Origin: Pelotomaculum sp. UBA4789
GTDB lineage: Bacteria; Bacillota; Desulfotomaculia; Desulfotomaculales; Pelotomaculaceae
NCBI GenBank assembly: GCA_002402945.1
Contig: DHGV01000060.1
Span: 6,288-24,971, forward strand
Length of the DNA: 18,684 nt
Direction: 5' to 3'
The notes under the pieces are model-generated. The model had not been told where the DNA came from. It ran no database searches and saw only the letters and a list, made by a program, of their open reading frames with translations. Positions 15,161 through 18,684 of this stretch are shown here, in pieces (position 1 is the first letter of the stretch; each line of letters begins with the position of its first letter). The translations under genes were made by a program, and so were the position numbers.

Positions 15161-15880
15161 CTACAAGCCGATCTCTTCCAGTATAGACTTCACCGCAGAT
15201 ACCGGATCAGGCGCCGCGGTGACCGGCCGGCCCACCACCAGGTAGGTGGCGCCCTGCCTGACCGCCTCGCCTGGCGTCATGGTCCGCTTCTGATCGTCAG
15301 CTGCCGCGCCTGCCGGGCGCATGCCGGGTGTGATGATCACAAAATCCTCACCGCAGGCTTTTCTGATGAGCGCAATCTCCAAAGGAGACGCCACCACCCC
15401 ATCCAGCCCTGCTTCCTTAGCAAGCAAGGCCCATTTGGCAACCCGTTCACTGATGGAGCCCGTGAAGCCGATTTCCTGATTAAATGCGTCCTGGCTGATG
15501 CTGGTCAGGATTGTCACCGCAACCACTAGCGGCGGCTCAACAGCCGACCTGGCGGCCTCTCCATGCGCGGCTTTCACGGCCGCCTGCATCATTGCCACTC
15601 CCCCCGCTGCATGCACATTGAGGATCGCAGCGCCGTGCCTGGTCAGCACACTGACTGCCCCTGCCACTGTATTCGGAATATCGTGCAGTTTAAGATCAAC
15701 AAAAACGGGCACATTTTTTTGGCGCAGCCGGCGGACCGCTTCCGGGCCGACACTGTTGTAGAGCTGCATCCCCACCTTGAAACCGCCGGCGTATGGACTA
15801 AGCCTGTCTATGAGGATTTCCGCCTCTTCCAGGGCACTGACATCCAGGGCGATGATCAGCGGGTTTTTAAGTAAGGCCAC
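15161..15880 (-). CDS. pyrF: Orotidine 5'-phosphate decarboxylase
   Basis: PyrF decarboxylates OMP to UMP, the last step of de novo pyrimidine synthesis, as a cytosolic TIM-barrel dimer without cofactor. The 239-residue protein shows PLIIALDV at the N-terminus, FKVGMQLYNSVG near 34, the catalytic D-x-K-x-x-D in VDLKLHDIPNT (about residues 62, 64 and 67), and the phosphate-binding ITPGMRP and YLVVGRPVT near the end. The start is taken as GTG 15880, which follows GGGGGA by 7 bases and gives the family length. A longer frame to 15946 would overlap pyrD and add an unconserved extension. It lies 37 bp after the pyrD stop. Confidence 0.95.
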   Translation of the reverse strand: MALLKNPLIIALDVSALEEAEILIDRLSPYAGGFKVGMQLYNSVGPEAVRRLRQKNVPVFVDLKLHDIPNTVAGAVSVLTRHGAAILNVHAAGGVAMMQAAVKAAHGEAARSAVEPPLVVAVTILTSISQDAFNQEIGFTGSISERVAKWALLAKEAGLDGVVASPLEIALIRKACGEDFVIITPGMRPAGAAADDQKRTMTPGEAVRQGATYLVVGRPVTAAPDPVSAVKSILEEIGL

Positions 15881-15917
15881 CTGGCATTCCCCCAAAGTTA
15901 CATATCTCAAAATTTTT

Positions 15918-16865
15918 TCAGTTTTGTGCGGCGCCCACCAGTTCACTTATATTTTGGATACCATGCTCTGTCATGTATTTCTCAATGCCATCCAGCACGT
16001 CCATAGTCGCCCGCGGGTTGACAAAATTGGCGGTGCCGACGGCAACAGCCGCTGCCCCGGCCAGGATGAACTCAAGGGCATCCTCCGCCGTCATGATGCC
16101 GCCCATGCCGATGATGGGCAGCTTCACTTCCCGGTATACCTGCCAGACTGTTCTGACAGCCACTGGTTTAACAGCTGGACCGGAAAGGCCGCCCACAACA
16201 TTGCCGAGGACAGGGCGCCTCTTTTTCACATCAATGGACATGCCCAGCAGGGTGTTGATCATCGACAGGGCGTCGGCGCCGGCTGCTGCGACTTTTTCGG
16301 CCACGGCCACGATACTGGTGACATTGGGCGACAGTTTGACAATTACCGGCTTGCCTGTGTTGGCTTTAACGATCCCGGTCACCTCTCCCGCCATGTCCGG
16401 GTCGCTGCCAAACAGCATCCAGCCCTGTTTCACATTGGGGCATGAGATGTTTACCTCGACGCCGGCCACACCGGGCGCCCGATCCAGCCTGGCGGCGAGC
16501 CTGCCGTAATCCTGCACGGTTTCCCCCGCGATATTGACAATCACCGGCAGGTCGTACCCGGCCAGGCGAGGCAGCAGTTCCTCAATAAACACTTCCACAC
16601 CTGGATTCTGCAGGCCGATAGAATTAAGGACGCCGGCGGGCGTCTCCGCCAGCCTCGGGGTGGGATTGCCTGCCCGTGGTTGCAGGGTTATGCCCTTGAC
16701 CACGATGGCGCCGAGCCGGTTTAAGTCAATATAGGGCGCGTATTCCGAGCCGTAGCCAAAGGTTCCCGAGGCGGTGGTCACTGGGTTTTTCATCTGAATG
16801 CCGCCTATATTTACCACCAGGTTTATACTCTTATTTTCAGCCGTAACTTTACTTGGCGCTGTCAT
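15918..16865 (-). CDS. pyrD: Dihydroorotate dehydrogenase, class 1B catalytic subunit
   Basis: PyrD oxidises dihydroorotate to orotate with FMN. In class 1B enzymes it forms a heterotetramer with PyrK and passes electrons to NAD+. The 315-residue protein has the class 1 catalytic Cys (about residue 142) in VEVNISCPNVKQG, NPVTTASGTFGYG near 27, NSIGLQNPG near 81, and FMN-phosphate-binding IIGMGGI and AVAVGTANF near the end. The Cys rather than Ser base marks it as class 1, not the membrane class 2. The start ATG at 16865 overlaps the pyrK stop in an ATGA arrangement, implying translational coupling. A longer frame to 16910 would run inside pyrK. Confidence 0.95.
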   Translation of the reverse strand: MTAPSKVTAENKSINLVVNIGGIQMKNPVTTASGTFGYGSEYAPYIDLNRLGAIVVKGITLQPRAGNPTPRLAETPAGVLNSIGLQNPGVEVFIEELLPRLAGYDLPVIVNIAGETVQDYGRLAARLDRAPGVAGVEVNISCPNVKQGWMLFGSDPDMAGEVTGIVKANTGKPVIVKLSPNVTSIVAVAEKVAAAGADALSMINTLLGMSIDVKKRRPVLGNVVGGLSGPAVKPVAVRTVWQVYREVKLPIIGMGGIMTAEDALEFILAGAAAVAVGTANFVNPRATMDVLDGIEKYMTEHGIQNISELVGAAQN

Positions 16866-17638
16866 TCCCACACTACCTCCCCGGCAGGAAACACCGGTCC
16901 GTCCACACAAACCCGACTGTACCGGGCGCCGTTCCCTTCGTTAACGGTTTTACAGACACAGGAGAGGCAGGCGCCCACGCCGCAGCCCATCCTCTCTTCC
17001 AGGGATAATTCCCCGCAGAGTTCATTTTGCTTAATCACCTGGCTGAGCCTTTTCAGCATGCCTGCTGGACCGCAGCCATAAACACGACCGGCAGGATTTT
17101 GCTCAAACAGGTCGACTACCGTCCCATGATAACCAACAGAGCCGTCGTCGGTAGCACTGAAAATCCTGTGCCCGAGCGCTTCAATTTCCTGGGTAAAAAA
17201 CAGCTGTTTGCTGGTCGACGCCCCCAGAAATACATCCGCGCAGGTTTTCAGCGCGCTCAGCTCCTGCAGTAAAAAATACAGGGGGGCGATGCCTATCCCG
17301 CCGGCAACGACAACTGCAGCGCTGACGCCCACAGGCATAGTAAACCCGCTACCGAGCGGTCCCAGGAGGTTTACTTTCTCTCCCTTTCTCTTTCCTGCCA
17401 GCAGTGCCGTACCCCTGCCGACTATCCGGTAAAAGAGTGATATTTCTCCCCTTTCCCGGTTAACGGCATGAATGCTCAGTGGCCTGCGCAGCAGCGGGTC
17501 TAAGGTGCTGCCGCAGCGCACGTGCAGAAACTGCCCAGGTTTTGCCGCTATTGCAGCAAGAAAGGCAGACAGTGTTACTCTGTAATACCCTGGTAATATT
17601 TCATCCTGTTGTATAATCTCAGCATCGGTGATCAGCAA
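16862..17638 (-). CDS. pyrK: Dihydroorotate dehydrogenase electron transfer subunit
   Basis: PyrK carries FAD and a [2Fe-2S] cluster and links PyrD to NAD+. FAD-binding RRPLSIH lies near residue 52, NAD-binding AGGIGIAPLYFLL near 112 and VYGCGPAGM near 186. The cluster ligands follow the exact C-x4-C-x2-C-x16-C pattern in CGVGACLSC and the later VCVDG. The start given is TTG 17638 (258 aa), with GGAGG at 17651-17647 8 bases upstream. The ATG at 17653, five codons earlier, has no Shine-Dalgarno and itself overlaps this GGAGG, so the TTG is preferred though not proven. carB ends 20 bp before this TTG; pyrD overlaps the 3' end by four bases. Confidence 0.94.
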   Translation of the reverse strand: MLITDAEIIQQDEILPGYYRVTLSAFLAAIAAKPGQFLHVRCGSTLDPLLRRPLSIHAVNRERGEISLFYRIVGRGTALLAGKRKGEKVNLLGPLGSGFTMPVGVSAAVVVAGGIGIAPLYFLLQELSALKTCADVFLGASTSKQLFFTQEIEALGHRIFSATDDGSVGYHGTVVDLFEQNPAGRVYGCGPAGMLKRLSQVIKQNELCGELSLEERMGCGVGACLSCVCKTVNEGNGARYSRVCVDGPVFPAGEVVWE

Positions 17639-17658
17639 ACCCAAAACCTCCATTTGTA

Positions 17659-18684
17659 TTATCCAAGATACTCCTGAAGCGGTACCAGCCTGTAATCAAC
17701 CCTGTCCCTGTTTTCAGCCAGCACATCCATAATGGCCCTGGTTGTATCCAGTGAGGTCAGGCAGGGTACGCCATACTCCACTGCCGCCCTGCGGATCTGA
17801 AAGCCGTCGCTCTCCGGTGTCTTGCCTTTGGTCAGGGTGTTGATCACCAGGCTGATTTTATTGGATCGGATCAAGTCAACGATATGCGGCGAGCCCTCAT
17901 GCACCTTCCTGGCAGCTTCAACTTCCAGCCCGGCCTCGCTCAGCGCAGCGGCGGTGCCTGCTGTGGCGCAGAGCCCGTAACCCATATCTGATAGTTTCTT
18001 CAAAATAGGGATGGCTTCCTGCTTGTCCCTGTCAGCTATGGTAGCCAGGACAGTCCCTTTTCTGGAAAACATGCTGCCTGCACCTACCAGCGCTTTGAAT
18101 AACGCCACTTTGAAATCCCTGTCCACACCCATCACTTCACCTGTGGACTTCATTTCAGGCCCCAGGGAGATATCAACCTGCAGCAGTTTAGCAAACGAAA
18201 AGACCGGCGCTTTGACACCCACAACATTGCCTTCGGGATAGAGGCCGCTGCTGTAGCCCATTTCTTTTAAAGTCTTGCCCATAATAATCCTGGTGGCGAT
18301 ATTAATCATCGGGATGCCGGTGATCTTGCTTAAGAAGGGCACTGTCCGGCTGGAGCGGGGGTTAACCTCCAGCACGTAAATATTGTCGTTATGGAGTACA
18401 TACTGGATATTGATTACTCCCCTGACATTGAGCGCCCTGGCCAGCCTGGTGGTATATTCAACTACGAGGTCTTTGACCTCCCGGCTCAATGACTGCGGCG
18501 GGTAGACAGCCGTGCTGTCACCGGAGTGCACGCCAGCCCGTTCGATATGCTCCATGATACCGGGAATCAGGACGTCGGCGCCGTCGGAGATAGCGTCCAC
18601 TTCCAGTTCCTTGCCAAAGAGATATTTGTCCACCAGGACAGGGTAATCGGGTGTTACCTTCACAGCAGTGGCCATGTAGCTCAA
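17659..18684 (-). CDS. carB: Carbamoyl-phosphate synthase large subunit, C-terminal third (cut by the right edge)
   Basis: CarB makes carbamoyl phosphate from bicarbonate, ATP and ammonia supplied by CarA, feeding pyrimidine and arginine synthesis. 341 residues of a usual 1060-1080 are visible. They cover the end of the second ATP-grasp domain (VDKYLFGKELEVDAISDG, IPGIMEHIERAGVHSGDS, VLEVNPRSSRTVPF) and the whole C-terminal MGS-like allosteric domain from about residue 205 (GTVLATIADRDKQ, CATAGTAAALSEAG, DLIRSNKISLVINT, YGVPCLTSLDTTRA), where UMP and PRPP/IMP usually act. Its position directly before pyrK marks it as the pyrimidine-operon copy. The gene start lies outside the window. Confidence 0.97.
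   Translation of the reverse strand: MSYMATAVKVTPDYPVLVDKYLFGKELEVDAISDGADVLIPGIMEHIERAGVHSGDSTAVYPPQSLSREVKDLVVEYTTRLARALNVRGVINIQYVLHNDNIYVLEVNPRSSRTVPFLSKITGIPMINIATRIIMGKTLKEMGYSSGLYPEGNVVGVKAPVFSFAKLLQVDISLGPEMKSTGEVMGVDRDFKVALFKALVGAGSMFSRKGTVLATIADRDKQEAIPILKKLSDMGYGLCATAGTAAALSEAGLEVEAARKVHEGSPHIVDLIRSNKISLVINTLTKGKTPESDGFQIRRAAVEYGVPCLTSLDTTRAIMDVLAENRDRVDYRLVPLQEYLG

Overview
The window looks like chromosomal core DNA from an anaerobic, endospore-lineage Firmicute of the Clostridia, most like the Peptococcaceae (Pelotomaculum/Desulfotomaculum type). This is inferred from the pyr operon with a class 1B PyrD plus PyrK, an S-layer (SLH) protein, a secreted protein with a copper-amine-oxidase-N-like domain, an RqcH/NFACT protein, an Mta-type MerR regulator, strong GGAGG/GAGGTGAT ribosome binding sites and rho-independent terminators. 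No rRNA, tRNA, CRISPR, phage or intact transposon was seen.

Layout. 1-1073 (-) is the N-terminal half of transketolase, running off the left edge. 1291-1719 (+) is a small unrecognised protein. 1812-2918 (-) is a CorA Mg2+ channel, divergent from 3014-3790 (+), an Mta/TipA-like MerR activator with a textbook 19-bp-spacer promoter. 3775-3863 holds a shared terminator and a REP/RAYT-like repeat. 3908-8063 (-) holds dapF, an SLH surface protein and lysA: two steps of DAP/lysine metabolism with an S-layer gene between them. 8284-10065 (+) is rqcH, convergent with pyrE. 10083-11899 (-) is a membrane metallophosphoesterase followed by pyrE. 12038-12547 (+) is a nitroreductase and 12711-13148 (+) a universal stress protein. 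13222-14559 (-) is a secreted copper-amine-oxidase-N-like protein. 14875-18684 (-) is the distal pyr operon, transcribed carB-pyrK-pyrD-pyrF-DUF2164 and closed by a terminator.

How the genes work together. PyrK/PyrD, PyrF and PyrE carry out the last steps of UMP synthesis, fed by CarB, but pyrE sits about 4.5 kb from pyrF behind unrelated genes. DapF makes meso-DAP, the precursor of peptidoglycan and of lysine, and LysA converts it to lysine. The SLH and copper-amine-oxidase-N-like proteins are envelope components. CorA, the MerR regulator, UspA and the nitroreductase are housekeeping or stress genes.

Nothing in the window makes a convincing case for an undescribed defence, mobile or secretion system. 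The best leads are small-scale: a probable non-ATG (CTG) start for corA with a perfect Shine-Dalgarno, the nearly leaderless MerR promoter, a REP-like palindrome, a dyad in a divergent promoter region, displaced pyrE, a DUF2164 gene tailing the pyr operon, and two surface proteins with uncharacterised regions.
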